DNA of 64,000 nt from JBAZOO01 sp041648735 (GCA_041648735.1 JBAZOO010000004.1:1-64000); one strand, 5' to 3'. Shown: positions 33,343 through 42,402, numbered from the stretch's first letter. Notes: generated by a model from the letters alone, not told the origin. Made by a program: numbers and translations.

Positions 33343-34404
33343 ATGCGCGCGAAATGGCTCTGGCTTGGCTTGGCGGTGGCGCTGCAACTCCTGGTGCTCG
33401 CCTGGATGGCGGGGGAGCGGGAATGGATCATCCGCACCGGCCGCACGGTCTGGCTGCGCACGGCGCCAATCGATCCCCGTGACCTCTTCCGCGGCGACTA
33501 CGTCCGCCTCGCCTACGAGGCGGGAAGCCTGCCGGAGCGGCAGCAGAGCCGGAAGCTGCAACTGGCCGTTGCCGGGCTGCGGGGGACGCGCCGGGAACTC
33601 CCGCTCTACGTCACCCTCCGCGAACCGGCCACCCCCGACGGCGTCGCCCACGCCGTGGCCGCCGGGCTGGAACGCCCCACGGCCGGCCTGTTCCTCAAGG
33701 GGCGCTGGCGGCCGCACGGCTGGCCCAACGCCATCCAATACGGCATCGAGAGCTACTTCGTCGAGCAGGGGAAGGGGCGGGCACTGGAGCGGGGGCGGCC
33801 GGAGGGCATCCCCGACGACGTGCAGGTGCCGCTGGAGATGCGCGTCGCCCTGGGGCGCGACGGCACGGCGGTGCTGACCGGCCACCACCGCTGGGGCGGC
33901 ATGGGGATCGGCCTGCGGATCGGGGCAATCCCCGAGGCCGAAAAGGCGACGGCCATCGTGCGCCCCCTCCAGGTCACCTTCCGCAACACCTCCGCCCAGC
34001 CCCAGGCGCTGCTGCTGCCGGCGGACTTGCGCACCCTGCGGCTGGTCAGCTCCCCCAACCGCTGGCGCGGCGGCGAAGACGAAGCGGAAATCCCCCGGGC
34101 CGCACCCGCCACCCCCCCGCCACCCTTCACGGACGCCGACGTGGCGCTGCTGGCGCCCGGCGAGGCCCGCACGGTCAGCATCCCCTTGGCGGAACCGGCC
34201 TGGCGGGTGGTGGCCGGCCGCGGTCCGGAGAAGAAGATTGTCACCCTGGTGGACGACGCCGCGGCGGCGTACCAATCCCTGCGGCTCCGCTACGAGCCGC
34301 CGGCCGCCGCCGAGTGCGCAGCCATGAAGGAGCGCGCCCGCCTCTGGCCCGACCGGCTCGACTCCCGCTGGTTCAGCACCTGGGAGCTGCGGCCGCCGCG
34401 CTGA
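33343..34404 (+). CDS. GDYXXLXY domain protein
   Basis: 353 residues. One N-terminal membrane helix (LWLGLAVALQLLVLAWMAG) is followed by the name-giving motif FRGDYVRLAYEA (about 49-60). The rest is a large extracytoplasmic beta-rich region in which similar motifs recur (IESYFVEQGKG). Function unknown; the partner of the preceding DUF2157 protein. GAGGTGCGACG precedes the start. The last 115 nt overlap the end of the endonuclease Q-like gene on the other strand. Confidence 0.88.
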   Translation: MRAKWLWLGLAVALQLLVLAWMAGEREWIIRTGRTVWLRTAPIDPRDLFRGDYVRLAYEAGSLPERQQSRKLQLAVAGLRGTRRELPLYVTLREPATPDGVAHAVAAGLERPTAGLFLKGRWRPHGWPNAIQYGIESYFVEQGKGRALERGRPEGIPDDVQVPLEMRVALGRDGTAVLTGHHRWGGMGIGLRIGAIPEAEKATAIVRPLQVTFRNTSAQPQALLLPADLRTLRLVSSPNRWRGGEDEAEIPRAAPATPPPPFTDADVALLAPGEARTVSIPLAEPAWRVVAGRGPEKKIVTLVDDAAAAYQSLRLRYEPPAAAECAAMKERARLWPDRLDSRWFSTWELRPPR

Positions 34405-35672
34405 CCGCCGGCGCGCACCGTGCCGAAGCGGCCGTCAGCGCCCGGCTGGCAGTTGACCAGCCCCGCCCGCAGGTTGCGCAGGAGCGGCGCCAGCGGTGCG
34501 AACTCCGCAACCGCCGCCAGCGCCGCGATCTCCCCATGGCGCAGGAAGGGCAGCTCCGGCCCGAACCGCTCCAGGAAACGCCCGTAAAGCCGGCGGACGA
34601 CGGGCGAGCCCGGCTGGCGCCCGGCCATCTCCGCCAGCAGCTCCGGCAGCGGAATGAGATGGGTGTACGGCGGCACGCCGGGCCGCCCCGCGCCGCCGAG
34701 GGGGCGGTCGGCCAGCGCCTGGATGCGGTGCAGAACCCCCGGCGTCAGCGGCCGGCCACAGGCGGGGCAGCGCCCGCCGGCGGCGGCCGCGGCGGCCGGA
34801 GCCAGGCTGACCCCGCAGGCGCGATGGCCGTCATGGTAGTACTTCCCTTCCTGGGGGAAAAGGTGCAGCGTGCCGCCGAAGAGGGCCGGGTCGCGGCTGG
34901 CCAGCGCCCGGCGCAGGGCGGGGAAGGAGAGGTCGCCGCGGAAGATGGTGGCGTTGCGGCCGAGCGCCGCCGGCGAATGCGCGTCCGAGCTGGCGACGAG
35001 CGTCAGCCGGTCCAAGGCGCTCCAGCGGGCATTCATGGGCGGGTCGGAGGAGAGGCCGGTCTCGGCCGCCAGCACCTCGCCGGCGAGGTCGCCAAAGGCC
35101 TCCGCCAGCGAATCGAAGCCCGACCGGGCGCCGAACAGGCCGAACCACGGCGTCCAGATGTGGGCGGGGATCAGGAGCGTTTCCGCGGCGGTCTCCTTGG
35201 CCAGGGCGAACAGCTCCCGGAGCGCCAGGCGGAGGGTGGGGCGGCCGTCGCCGTCCAGGCGGCCCCAGGGCGCCAGGCGGGCGGCCAGGGCCGCGGCCGC
35301 CGCCAACGTGGGGAAGAGGAGCAGGGCATGCACCTTGCGCAACCGCCCGCCCTGGGACCAGACGCAGGCCACCTCCGCCGTCGCCAGGAAGTGAACTGGC
35401 GCATGGCAGGACGCCGGCACCTCCGCCTGGGCCGCGGCCGCGAATTCCGCCCGCAGCCGGTAGAGGCCGGGGGCGGCCGGGGCCGGCGCCAGCTTGCGTT
35501 CCAGCTCGGCGCGCCAGCCGGGATGGGTCGCGTCGCCGCTGCCGAGCAGGGCCAGCCCCTTGCGCTGGGCCCAGGCGGCATAGCCTTCCAGGGTGCAGGC
35601 CGGGCTGGTGGCCAAGGAGAAGCGGGAATGCAGGTGCAGGTCGGCGAGGGACTCGGGCGGCGGCCGGCTCAT
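34290..35672 (-). CDS. Endonuclease Q homologue (PHP-domain DNA repair nuclease)
   Basis: 460 residues. The N-terminal PHP domain begins LADLHLHSRFS with the two metal-binding His residues, and continues with IPAHIWTPWFGLFGARSGF and SSDAHSPAALGRNAT. A zinc-binding stretch (CGVSLAP, GGRCPACGRPLTPGVLHR) at about 285-315 and the VPPYTHLIPLPELLAEM segment complete the EndoQ pattern. EndoQ cuts 5' of deaminated bases (uracil, hypoxanthine) and was found in archaea and some bacteria. The C-terminal 45 residues after GRFGTVR are unlike the family and overlap the GDYXXLXY gene. The start overlaps the previous stop (ATGA). Confidence 0.85.
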   Translation of the reverse strand: MSRPPPESLADLHLHSRFSLATSPACTLEGYAAWAQRKGLALLGSGDATHPGWRAELERKLAPAPAAPGLYRLRAEFAAAAQAEVPASCHAPVHFLATAEVACVWSQGGRLRKVHALLLFPTLAAAAALAARLAPWGRLDGDGRPTLRLALRELFALAKETAAETLLIPAHIWTPWFGLFGARSGFDSLAEAFGDLAGEVLAAETGLSSDPPMNARWSALDRLTLVASSDAHSPAALGRNATIFRGDLSFPALRRALASRDPALFGGTLHLFPQEGKYYHDGHRACGVSLAPAAAAAAGGRCPACGRPLTPGVLHRIQALADRPLGGAGRPGVPPYTHLIPLPELLAEMAGRQPGSPVVRRLYGRFLERFGPELPFLRHGEIAALAAVAEFAPLAPLLRNLRAGLVNCQPGADGRFGTVRAGGQRGGRSSQVLNQRESSRSGQRRARSFMAAHSAAAGGS

Positions 35673-36364
35673 TCGTCGCGGCGGCCGCCGAAGAGCCCGG
35701 CGCGCCAGAGGTAGTAGAGCAAGGTCAGCAGCGCGGAGACGGCGGCGGCGACGTAGGTCAGGAAGGCGGCCTTGAGCACCTCCCAGGCGTGGTCCCGCTC
35801 GGGCCCCGTCACGATCCCGGCCTGGACCATGGCGACGCGGGCGCGGGCGCTGGCGTTCCACTCCACCGGCAGGGTGACGATGGAAAAGAGGACGACCAGG
35901 GAGAAGAGCAGCGCCCCGGCCAGGATCAGCGGCTGCCGGTGGAGCAACATCCCGATCATCAGCACGATGTAGGAGAGGTGGCTGCCGATGTTCACCACCG
36001 GCACGAGGGTCGAGCGCAGCCCGAGCAGGGCGTACCCCTCGGCGTGCTGCAAGGCGTGCCCGGCCTCATGGCAGGCGACCCCGATGGCGGCGAGGGAGGA
36101 GCGCTGGTAGACCTCGGGGGAGAGCCGCAGCTCCCGGGCCATCGGGTCGTAATGGTCGGAGAGCAGCCCCTCCGTCTGCCGCACCTTGACCCCGCGCAGC
36201 CCCGCCCAGTCCAGCATCCGCCGGGCCGCCTCGGCGCCGGTCATGCCGCTGGCGCAGCCGATGGTGGCGTATTTGGCGAAGGTGGACTTGACATAGAAGG
36301 TCGCCCACAGAGAGAAGACCAGCCCCGGCAGGGCGAAGACCAGATACATTGGATCGAACCACAT
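35669..36364 (-). CDS. Membrane zinc metallopeptidase (YugP type)
   Basis: 231 residues. The zinc-binding motif is HEAGH (His99-Glu100 and His103) between an N-terminal membrane anchor and three further helices (about 115-170 and 195-225). It matches the neutral zinc metallopeptidase family PF04298 (YugP). Substrate unknown; probably membrane-protein turnover. GGGAG precedes the ATG by nine bases. It is translationally coupled to the endonuclease Q-like gene downstream, an association without an obvious reason. Confidence 0.9.
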   Translation of the reverse strand: MWFDPMYLVFALPGLVFSLWATFYVKSTFAKYATIGCASGMTGAEAARRMLDWAGLRGVKVRQTEGLLSDHYDPMARELRLSPEVYQRSSLAAIGVACHEAGHALQHAEGYALLGLRSTLVPVVNIGSHLSYIVLMIGMLLHRQPLILAGALLFSLVVLFSIVTLPVEWNASARARVAMVQAGIVTGPERDHAWEVLKAAFLTYVAAAVSALLTLLYYLWRAGLFGGRRDE

Positions 36365-36998
36365 GGCATCAAACTCCCGTTCCGGCGGCCGGCGCGGCGC
36401 CTGGCGAGGCGTCGCCGGTGGCCGGAATCATGGGAGTAATGTATTCCCGCCGGCCGGATTGCAATCGCTCCCCGATTGCAGTCCGGGCTTCAGCCGGCAT
36501 CCCCTCCATCCCCTTCCCCCGATTCGGCATTGGCCGCCTGGCGCCCGCCAGTCCCTCTCTCCGCAAGCGTCAGCAGGCGGGCATGGCGGCGCTGAGCGCG
36601 CCGGGGAAATCATCAAATTGAGATCACAGGCATCCCATGGGCCTTCTTCCCATAGTGATCGAAATCAGAACCGGGATCGGAATCGCGATTGGGCGGGCGT
36701 GACCTGTCCCGTGCTGAAGGCGCGGAGTCCGCATAGCCGGGCAACGCCCCAGGTTGTTGTCCGATGGCCAGTTGTGCCCTGGAGGGGCGCTTCAACCGGT
36801 GGTCTCCCGAGGTTGAAGAAGCCCTTCAGGCTATTGCCCCAGCGTCCCTCTGGACGCACGAAGAAAACGCCACCGCCAAGCTCCTGAACCCAAGAAGCCT
36901 CCGCGTTCCCCGTGGCCGCCGTGCGAAACCCCAACCGCCATTGCCGCCGGCCAGCAATTCCTGACTCAGTGACCCAATGACTCAGTGCCCCCCTTGGC
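36365..36998. other. Non-coding stretch with hairpins
   Basis: No gene is seen. It holds an 8-bp stem CTTCAACC/GGTTGAAG (36790-36797 and 36811-36818), a near copy of the TGCGGASTCCGCA palindrome at 36721-36733, a GATTGCAATC palindrome near 36458, GATCG/GATTG-rich simple sequence at 36654-36692, and a direct repeat of TGACTCAGTG or a close variant around 36962-36988. A long minus-strand frame crosses it but reads into the repeat array and has no ribosome site. Confidence 0.6.
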
Positions 36999-37263
36999 GG
37001 CAGGTCTTCCACCCTGCGAGGAGCGCCTGGACGGCAGGTCCGACGGCAGGTCTTCCGCCCTGCGAGGATTGCCTGGACGGCAGGTCCGACGGCAGGTCTT
37101 CCGCCCTGCGAGGATTGCCTGGACGGCAGGTCCGGCGGCAGGTCCGGCAGGTCTTCCGCCCTGCGAGGAACGCCTGGACGGCAGGTCCGACGGCAGGTCC
37201 GGCAGGTCTTCCGCCCTGCGAGGAGCGCCTGGACGGCAGGTCCGACGGCAGGTCCGGCAGGTC
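36999..37263. repeat. Array of five 46/55-bp repeats
   Basis: The unit starts GGCAGGTCTTCCGCCCTGCG, continues AGGANNGCCTGGACGGCAGG, and occurs at 36999, 37045, 37091, 37146 and 37201. Spacings are 46, 46, 55 and 55; the longer form has an extra GGCAGGTCC block. The period is not a multiple of three, so open frames across it are not selected. Copies are nearly identical without unique spacers, so it is not CRISPR. A single inverted copy is at 15841-15880. Confidence 0.9.
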
Positions 37264-37400
37264 CCCCCAAACCTTTTTGGCTCTTCCGGGGTTTGGGTGG
37301 GTCGGCGTGAGCACGAATCCGGGCGTGACGTAGCCGATCCGGGGCGGGGGAAGTTACCCACGGGCGGCGGCCCGGCTCCGACGAGCTTGTCCCGCCTGCG

Positions 37401-37586
37401 GCTGCCTTCTTCAAGAAATGGCACTGGTGGGCCACCCATTCACGGCTGGCGCCGATGCGCAGGGCCGCGCACACCCTCAAGAACCACTGGCGGGGCATTG
37501 CCAACGCCATCACGGCGAAAATCACCAACGCCTGCACCGAAGGCCTCAACAGCAAGATCGAGAAGATCAAGCGCGATGCCTTTGGC
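37401..37586 (+). pseudogene. ISL3-family transposase, C-terminal fragment
   Basis: One frame reads AAFFKKWHWWATHSRLAPM and then RRAAHTLKNHWRGIANAI, ITNACTEGLNSKIEKIKRDA. Trp-rich WxWWATHSRL and ITNAxxEGLNSKI are the C-terminal signature of ISL3 transposases. It has no start, no DDE core and stops matching at FG, right before the lysS stop codon. It is a degraded insertion sequence beside the repeat array. Confidence 0.8.
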
Positions 37587-37596
37587 GAAGAACCAA

Positions 37597-39180
37597 TCAG
37601 GCCTGGGGGCGCATCTGGGGGAAGAGGAGGACGTCGCGGATCGAGGCGGCGCCGGTGAGGAGCATGACCAGGCGGTCGATGCCGATGCCCATGCCGCCGG
37701 CGGGGGGCATGCCGTATTCGAGGGCGCAGAGGAAGTCCTCGTCAATCTTGCCGCTCTCCTCCTCCTCGGTGCCGGCGGTGCGCCGGGCCTGCTCCTCGAA
37801 GCGGGCGCGCTGGTCGAGCGCGTCGCTGTTTTCGGAATAGCCGGGGGCGATTTCCTGGCCATTGATCTCCAGTTCGAACACATCGACCACCGTCGGGTCG
37901 TCGCCGGCCCGCCGGGCCAACGGCACCAGCTCCGCCGGGAGCCGGGTGACGAAGGTGGGCTGGACCAGGGTCTGCTCAATGCTCTTTTCGTAGACCTCGT
38001 GGGTGATCTCCAGCTCGCTCCAGTCGGGGAAGACCTTGAGCCCGAGCGCCTGGGCGCGGCGGAGCTTCTCGGCGGGCGGTGCCGTGAACCAGTCCGTGCC
38101 CATTTTCTCCTGGACGAGGTCGCGGTAGGCCACCCGCCGCCAAGGGCGTTCCAGGTTGATCTCGACGCCCTCGCTGTTCCGGATCCGCAACGTCCCCATG
38201 ACGGTCTCCGCCAGGTGGGTGACCAGCGACTCGACCAGCGCCATCATGGTCGCGCAGTCGCCGTAGGCCTGGTAGACCTCCAGCATCGTGAATTCGGGGT
38301 TGTGCCGGCGGGAGAGCCCTTCGTTGCGGAAATTGCGGTTGATCTCGAAGACCTTGTCGTAGCCACCCACCAGCAGCCGCTTCAGGTAGAGTTCCGGGGC
38401 GATCCGCAGGTACATCGGGCAGTCCAGGGCATTGTAGTAGGTCTTGAACGGGCGGGCCGCGGCGCCGCCGGCGAGCGGCTGGAGCATCGGGGTCTCCACT
38501 TCCATGAAGCCGCGGCCGTGGAGGAAGGCGCGGATTCCGCGGATGAGTTCGGCGCGCTGGCGGAAGAGGAGCCGCGCCTCGTCGTTGCCGATGAGGTCGA
38601 CATAGCGTTGGCGGTAGCGCTGCTCGACGTCGGTCAGGCCGTGCCATTTCTCCGGCAGCGGCCGCAATGCCTTGCCCTGGATGGTGAAGCGTTCGACTTT
38701 GACCGTCACTTCGCCCGCCAGGGTGCGGAAGAGGTTGCCGCTGACGCTGACCAGGTCGCCCAGATCCAGCGCCTTGAACTGGGCGAAGGCCGCCTCGCCC
38801 AGGAGGTTTTTCTGGACGAAGAGCTGGATGCGGCCATCGGCGTCCTTGAGGTCGGCGAACAGCGCCTTGCCCATGTCGCGCACCGTCATCAGCCGGCCGG
38901 CGAGGGTGACGGGGACGGGGCGGGTCTCCAATGGCTTGGGGCGGCCGCGGCCATCGAGCTGGGGTTCGGCGGGGGCGGTCGCCTTCGCCTCATCCTCGGC
39001 CACCTGGTAGAGCGCCCGCGCCGCGGCGGAACCGGTGAGGCCCTCGACCCGGCCACCATGCACCGGCACGCCGTCCGCCAGCCACGCCGCCAGTTTCTGG
39101 CGGCGTTGCGCCATCTGGTCGTTCAGCGGCACGGGCGGGGTTTCCGGGGGCGTCGGGGCGGGGGTGTCGGCGGCGGTCAT
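37597..39180 (-). CDS. lysS: Lysine-tRNA ligase, class II
   Basis: 527 residues. An OB-fold anticodon domain (about 60-180) is followed by the class II catalytic domain. The motifs visible are FMEVETPMLQPLAGG (motif 1), FRNEGLSRRHNPEFTMLEVY (motif 2) and GMGIGIDRLVMLLTG (motif 3). It charges tRNA-Lys. The first 35 residues are a Pro/Thr-rich extension. Of two in-frame ATGs, the one at 39180 is preferred because GAGG lies six bases before it; the ATG at 39186 would abut that site. The gene stands alone. Confidence 0.96.
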   Translation of the reverse strand: MTAADTPAPTPPETPPVPLNDQMAQRRQKLAAWLADGVPVHGGRVEGLTGSAAARALYQVAEDEAKATAPAEPQLDGRGRPKPLETRPVPVTLAGRLMTVRDMGKALFADLKDADGRIQLFVQKNLLGEAAFAQFKALDLGDLVSVSGNLFRTLAGEVTVKVERFTIQGKALRPLPEKWHGLTDVEQRYRQRYVDLIGNDEARLLFRQRAELIRGIRAFLHGRGFMEVETPMLQPLAGGAAARPFKTYYNALDCPMYLRIAPELYLKRLLVGGYDKVFEINRNFRNEGLSRRHNPEFTMLEVYQAYGDCATMMALVESLVTHLAETVMGTLRIRNSEGVEINLERPWRRVAYRDLVQEKMGTDWFTAPPAEKLRRAQALGLKVFPDWSELEITHEVYEKSIEQTLVQPTFVTRLPAELVPLARRAGDDPTVVDVFELEINGQEIAPGYSENSDALDQRARFEEQARRTAGTEEEESGKIDEDFLCALEYGMPPAGGMGIGIDRLVMLLTGAASIRDVLLFPQMRPQA

Positions 39181-39297
39181 GGTCATCCTCGTGATGAGTC
39201 TTGCGCCCAGGACGGCGCAGGCAACCAAAAAGCCAATACTATAACCCACCCGGCCCGGCGAATCCGCCGCCGCTGCCTGCCGGCACGGCATGGATGC

Positions 39298-40119
39298 TCA
39301 GGGAAGCGGCGGCGGCGGCAGCTTGCGGAATTCGCGCGGGGAACGGCCGGTGAGCCGCTTGAACGCCTTGGAAAGATGGAAGGCATCGTGGAACCCGGTG
39401 GCCGCGGCGACGGCCGCCAGCTTGAGTTCCGGCTTGCGCAGCAGCATCTGGGCGCATTCGAGACGCCGGCGGTGGATGTACCGGGCCGGACTCATTCCGC
39501 ACAAGACCTTGAAGCGCAGTGAAAAAGCGGCCCGCCCCAGCCCCGCCAGCGCGGCCAGTTCCCCGACCCGCAACTCTCCGCCCAGCCGTTCTTCGATGCG
39601 GGCGAGCACCGGCTGGAACCGCCGCCACTCCGCTTGCTGTTCCGCCGCCGCCGCCGGCGCGGCGGCGCCGCCCCGGTAGAACAGCCCCAGGATTTGCAGG
39701 AGCAGCCCCCGCGCCGCCAGCCCCCGCGCCGCGTCACCGCGCCGCCGCAGCTCCACGACGCGCCCCATCCAGTCGGCGGCGCGCCGGCCGTCGGCCCCGC
39801 CGATTTCATGGATGGGCGGCGGCAGCACGGTGAAGAGGTCGGCCCCGCCGGACAGCTTGGCGTCCAGGTGTACCCACCAGATTGCCACCTCGCTGGGGGT
39901 GCCGAGGTCGAGGTTCGAGTACGGCGGAATCAGGTAGGCGTGCCCCGGCTGGAGACGGAATTCGCGCCCGTGGTGGCGGACGAAGCCGCTGCCGCCCACC
40001 ACGCAATAGAGGCGGGTGAACGGGCTGTTGTCGCCGCTCCGCCGCCAGGAGGCGTGCCGGTAGACCCCCGTCTCCCCGGTGAGGATGGCCAGTTGCAGGG
40101 TGTCCAGAAGTGGCCGCAT
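39298..40119 (-). CDS. AraC-family transcriptional regulator
   Basis: 273 residues. The N-terminal cupin (about 20-100: FTRLYCVVGGSGFVRHHGRE, LQPGHAYLIPPYSNLDLG) is followed by an AraC DNA-binding domain (about 170-265: GRAAFSLRFKVLCGMSPARY and TGFHDAFHLSKAFKRLTGRS). It is divergent from the UroD-like gene at 40244 with 124 nt between starts, and is most likely its regulator. Second AraC/UroD module of the window. Confidence 0.9.
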   Translation of the reverse strand: MRPLLDTLQLAILTGETGVYRHASWRRSGDNSPFTRLYCVVGGSGFVRHHGREFRLQPGHAYLIPPYSNLDLGTPSEVAIWWVHLDAKLSGGADLFTVLPPPIHEIGGADGRRAADWMGRVVELRRRGDAARGLAARGLLLQILGLFYRGGAAAPAAAAEQQAEWRRFQPVLARIEERLGGELRVGELAALAGLGRAAFSLRFKVLCGMSPARYIHRRRLECAQMLLRKPELKLAAVAAATGFHDAFHLSKAFKRLTGRSPREFRKLPPPPLP

Positions 40120-40143
40120 GAAAACAAATATACATGATTTTCC

Positions 40144-40170
40144 TGAAAATGGCCATGTGAAAATGCATGG
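40144..40170. promoter_or_regulatory. Direct repeat and -10 box between the AraC and UroD-like genes
   Basis: TGAAAATGG (40144-40152) and TGAAAATGC (40158-40166) are direct repeats 14 nt apart, each followed by a CATG word. A TATACT -10 box lies at 40179-40184 without a good -35. AraC-type activators bind direct repeats near weak -35 regions, so this is a candidate site. Confidence 0.4.
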
Positions 40171-40243
40171 CAGGCAACTATACTGTCACTAAAGCCGATC
40201 CCTGAAACCGGCGATGCTGTCCCCAACAATCGGATGGAAAACA

Positions 40244-41353
40244 ATGGCGACGATGACTTCCCGCGAACGGATGCTGACCGCCCTGGCCAACGGCCGCCCC
40301 GACCGCCTGCCCTGCCAGGTCCACGGCTGGATGGACTACTACCTCAAGACCTATCTCGGCAACTGCGACTGGTACCAGGCCTACGAACGCTTCGGCATGG
40401 ACTACGCGATCTACGCCTCGCCGCGCTACATCTTCAGCGACAAGGACCTGGCCAACTGGCGCAGCGAGCGCACCGACTTGGGCACCGACCACGACGGCAA
40501 CCGCCTGGCCCGGGAAGTCATCCACACCCCCAAGGGCGACCTGCAGCGGCTCTCGGCGGCAAACGAATTCACGAGCTGGGACACCGAGCACCTGCTGAAG
40601 AACGAGCGCGACTTCGAGATCTGGCGCGAGTACAGCCCGGCGCCAAGCGGGATTGATTTCAGCGCGATCCAGCAGGCGAAGGAGCGGCTCGGCGACCGCG
40701 GCATCATCCGCGCCCACCCCTACAGTGCCGGCCAGGGCAGCCCCTGGCAGAGCTTCTGCATGCTCCATGACACCGAGGCGGCCATCATGCTGGCCATGGA
40801 CAATCCGGGGCTGCTCCATGCCATGCTCGAGGCGATCCTCCAGCGCACCCTCCGGGCCACGGAACTGTGGAAGGGCATCCCCGCCGACATGGTGGAGACC
40901 GGCGGCGGCGCCGGCTCGAACACGGTGATCAGCCCGGCCATGTTCCGCGAATTCTGCCTGCCCTACGACCGGCGGCAGAACGAGCTGTTCCACGCCGCCG
41001 GCGTCAAGGTCGTCTACCATCTCTGTGGCGGCCTGATGAAAATGCTGGATTTGGTGGTGGAGAGCGGCGCCGACGGCCTGGAGACCATGACCCCGCCGGC
41101 CATGGGCGGCGACTGTGACCTCCGCGAGGCGTCGCGCCGCGTCGGCGACAAGCTCTTCTTCATCGGCGGCTTCGACCAGAACGCCGGCTTCGAGAAAGGC
41201 ACGCCGGAGACCGCGCGCCGCCAGGTGTTCGAGTGCTTCGAGGCGACGCGCGACCACGCCGGCTACATCATCGCCCCCTCCGACCATTTCTTCTTCGGCG
41301 CCCCGGCCAACCTCCAGGCCTTCGCCGACGCCTGCCGCGAATGTGTCTATTGA
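40244..41353 (+). CDS. UroD-superfamily protein, methyltransferase-like
   Basis: 369-residue UroD-superfamily barrel (starting TSRERMLTALANGRPDRLPC). It carries YHLCGG with His259 and Cys261, the H-x-C pair that in MtaA/MtbA/CmuA-type methyltransferases binds zinc and activates the thiol of the methyl acceptor. The last zinc Cys of that group is not obvious near its C-terminus. It therefore may transfer a methyl group from or to a corrinoid; btuFCD directly downstream would supply the corrinoid. Substrate unknown. Three ATGs are close together; 40244 matches the family start. It is a different subfamily from the paralogue at 5094. Confidence 0.82.
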   Translation: MATMTSRERMLTALANGRPDRLPCQVHGWMDYYLKTYLGNCDWYQAYERFGMDYAIYASPRYIFSDKDLANWRSERTDLGTDHDGNRLAREVIHTPKGDLQRLSAANEFTSWDTEHLLKNERDFEIWREYSPAPSGIDFSAIQQAKERLGDRGIIRAHPYSAGQGSPWQSFCMLHDTEAAIMLAMDNPGLLHAMLEAILQRTLRATELWKGIPADMVETGGGAGSNTVISPAMFREFCLPYDRRQNELFHAAGVKVVYHLCGGLMKMLDLVVESGADGLETMTPPAMGGDCDLREASRRVGDKLFFIGGFDQNAGFEKGTPETARRQVFECFEATRDHAGYIIAPSDHFFFGAPANLQAFADACRECVY

Positions 41354-41431
41354 CCCGGAGCTGGAGTCCACGCTTCAGCGGGGGAGCTGATTTCCCCGTT
41401 TCCAGCGCTGCCGCCATCCCGCCGTGGAATT

Positions 41432-41459
41432 GACAACGGGGGTGGATCCCCTACATTTC
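41432..41459 (+). promoter_or_regulatory. Sigma70-type promoter of btuFCD
   Basis: A perfect TTGACA (41432-41437) and TACATT (41454-41459) with a 16-nt spacer, about 70 nt before the btuF ATG. No cobalamin riboswitch is recognised in the gap. Confidence 0.55.
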
Positions 41460-41529
41460 CGGCTTCACGCTTGGGGCACACCCCCAGGAAACGACGGCAA
41501 CTCCGGAAATGGCGGAAAGGCGGATCAGC

Positions 41530-42402
41530 ATGAAAACAGCCTGGTTGGCGCTGGCGCTGGCCTGGCTGGCCGCCGCGGCTTCCGCCATGGCGGCGGCCGA
41601 CGCCGCCGGCGGACCACGGGTGGTCTCCCTCGCCCCCAGCTTGACGGAGCTGGTCTTCCGCTTGGGCAAGGGCAGCCTCCTGGTCGGCCGCTCCGCCCAC
41701 TGCAACCAGCCAGCGGCGGCCCGCGCGGTCCCGGTGGTCGGCGACTTCGGTTCGCCGACGCTGGAACGGCTGGCCGTCGCCCGGGCAACCCTGGTCGTCG
41801 CCACCTCGCTGAAGGATCCGGCCGCCGCGGAAAGCCTGCGGGGGATGGGGATCCGCCTGCTGCTGCTGCCCTGCGAATCGTTCGAGGATTATTGCCGCGC
41901 CGTCACCCAACTCGGGGAGGCGCTGGGCTGCCCCGAAGCGGCGGCGGCCGAGGTCGCCCGCATCCAGGCGGGGCTTGACCGCTTCGCCCGGCTCGCCGCC
42001 GCCGTGCCGCCCGAACGCCGCCCCCGGGTCTACCTGGAAGTCTGGGGCAGCCCGCTGATGACCGTCGGCGGCCGTTCCTTCCTCAACCAGATGATTGCCA
42101 GCGCCGGCGGCCGCAATGTCGCGGCGGCGGTGGACAAGGATTACTTCACCTGTTCGGCCGAATGGGTGCTGCAAGCCGCGCCCGAGGTCATCCTCTGCCC
42201 GGCCATGGGGGCGGGGCAGGCGGCGGACGTGCTGGCGCGGCCCGGCTGGGCGGCGGTGCCGGCGGTCCGCGCCCGGCGGATCTATGGCGGGCTCGACGAG
42301 GCGCTGCTCTACCGGCTCGGCCCGCGGCTGCTGGAGGGGATCGCCATGATCCGCGCCTGCCTCTACCCGGAGGCGGCGGCGCCGGGGGGGGCGGCGCCAT
42401 GA
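41530..42402 (+). CDS. btuF: Cobalamin ABC transporter, substrate-binding protein
   Basis: 290 residues. A signal peptide (TAWLALALAWLAAAASAMAA) is followed by a class III periplasmic binding protein with RVVSLAPSLTELVFRLG, typical of BtuF, and a conserved PRVYLEVWGSPLMTVG stretch. It binds cobalamin (or another corrinoid or chelate) in the periplasm and passes it to BtuC. Siderophore-binding paralogues are similar, but the location beside a corrinoid-type UroD protein favours cobalamin. Its stop overlaps the btuC start (ATGA). Confidence 0.85.
   Translation: MKTAWLALALAWLAAAASAMAAADAAGGPRVVSLAPSLTELVFRLGKGSLLVGRSAHCNQPAAARAVPVVGDFGSPTLERLAVARATLVVATSLKDPAAAESLRGMGIRLLLLPCESFEDYCRAVTQLGEALGCPEAAAAEVARIQAGLDRFARLAAAVPPERRPRVYLEVWGSPLMTVGGRSFLNQMIASAGGRNVAAAVDKDYFTCSAEWVLQAAPEVILCPAMGAGQAADVLARPGWAAVPAVRARRIYGGLDEALLYRLGPRLLEGIAMIRACLYPEAAAPGGAAP

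Noticed and set aside
36665..37570. A 301-residue minus-strand frame across the repeat array
   Set aside because: It is produced by the array, whose period is not a multiple of three; it has no ribosome site and overlaps the ISL3 remnant.
41354..41529. A cobalamin riboswitch before btuF
   Set aside because: The gap is short and no B12-box-like GCCACTG or the expected paired core is seen; a plain promoter explains it.
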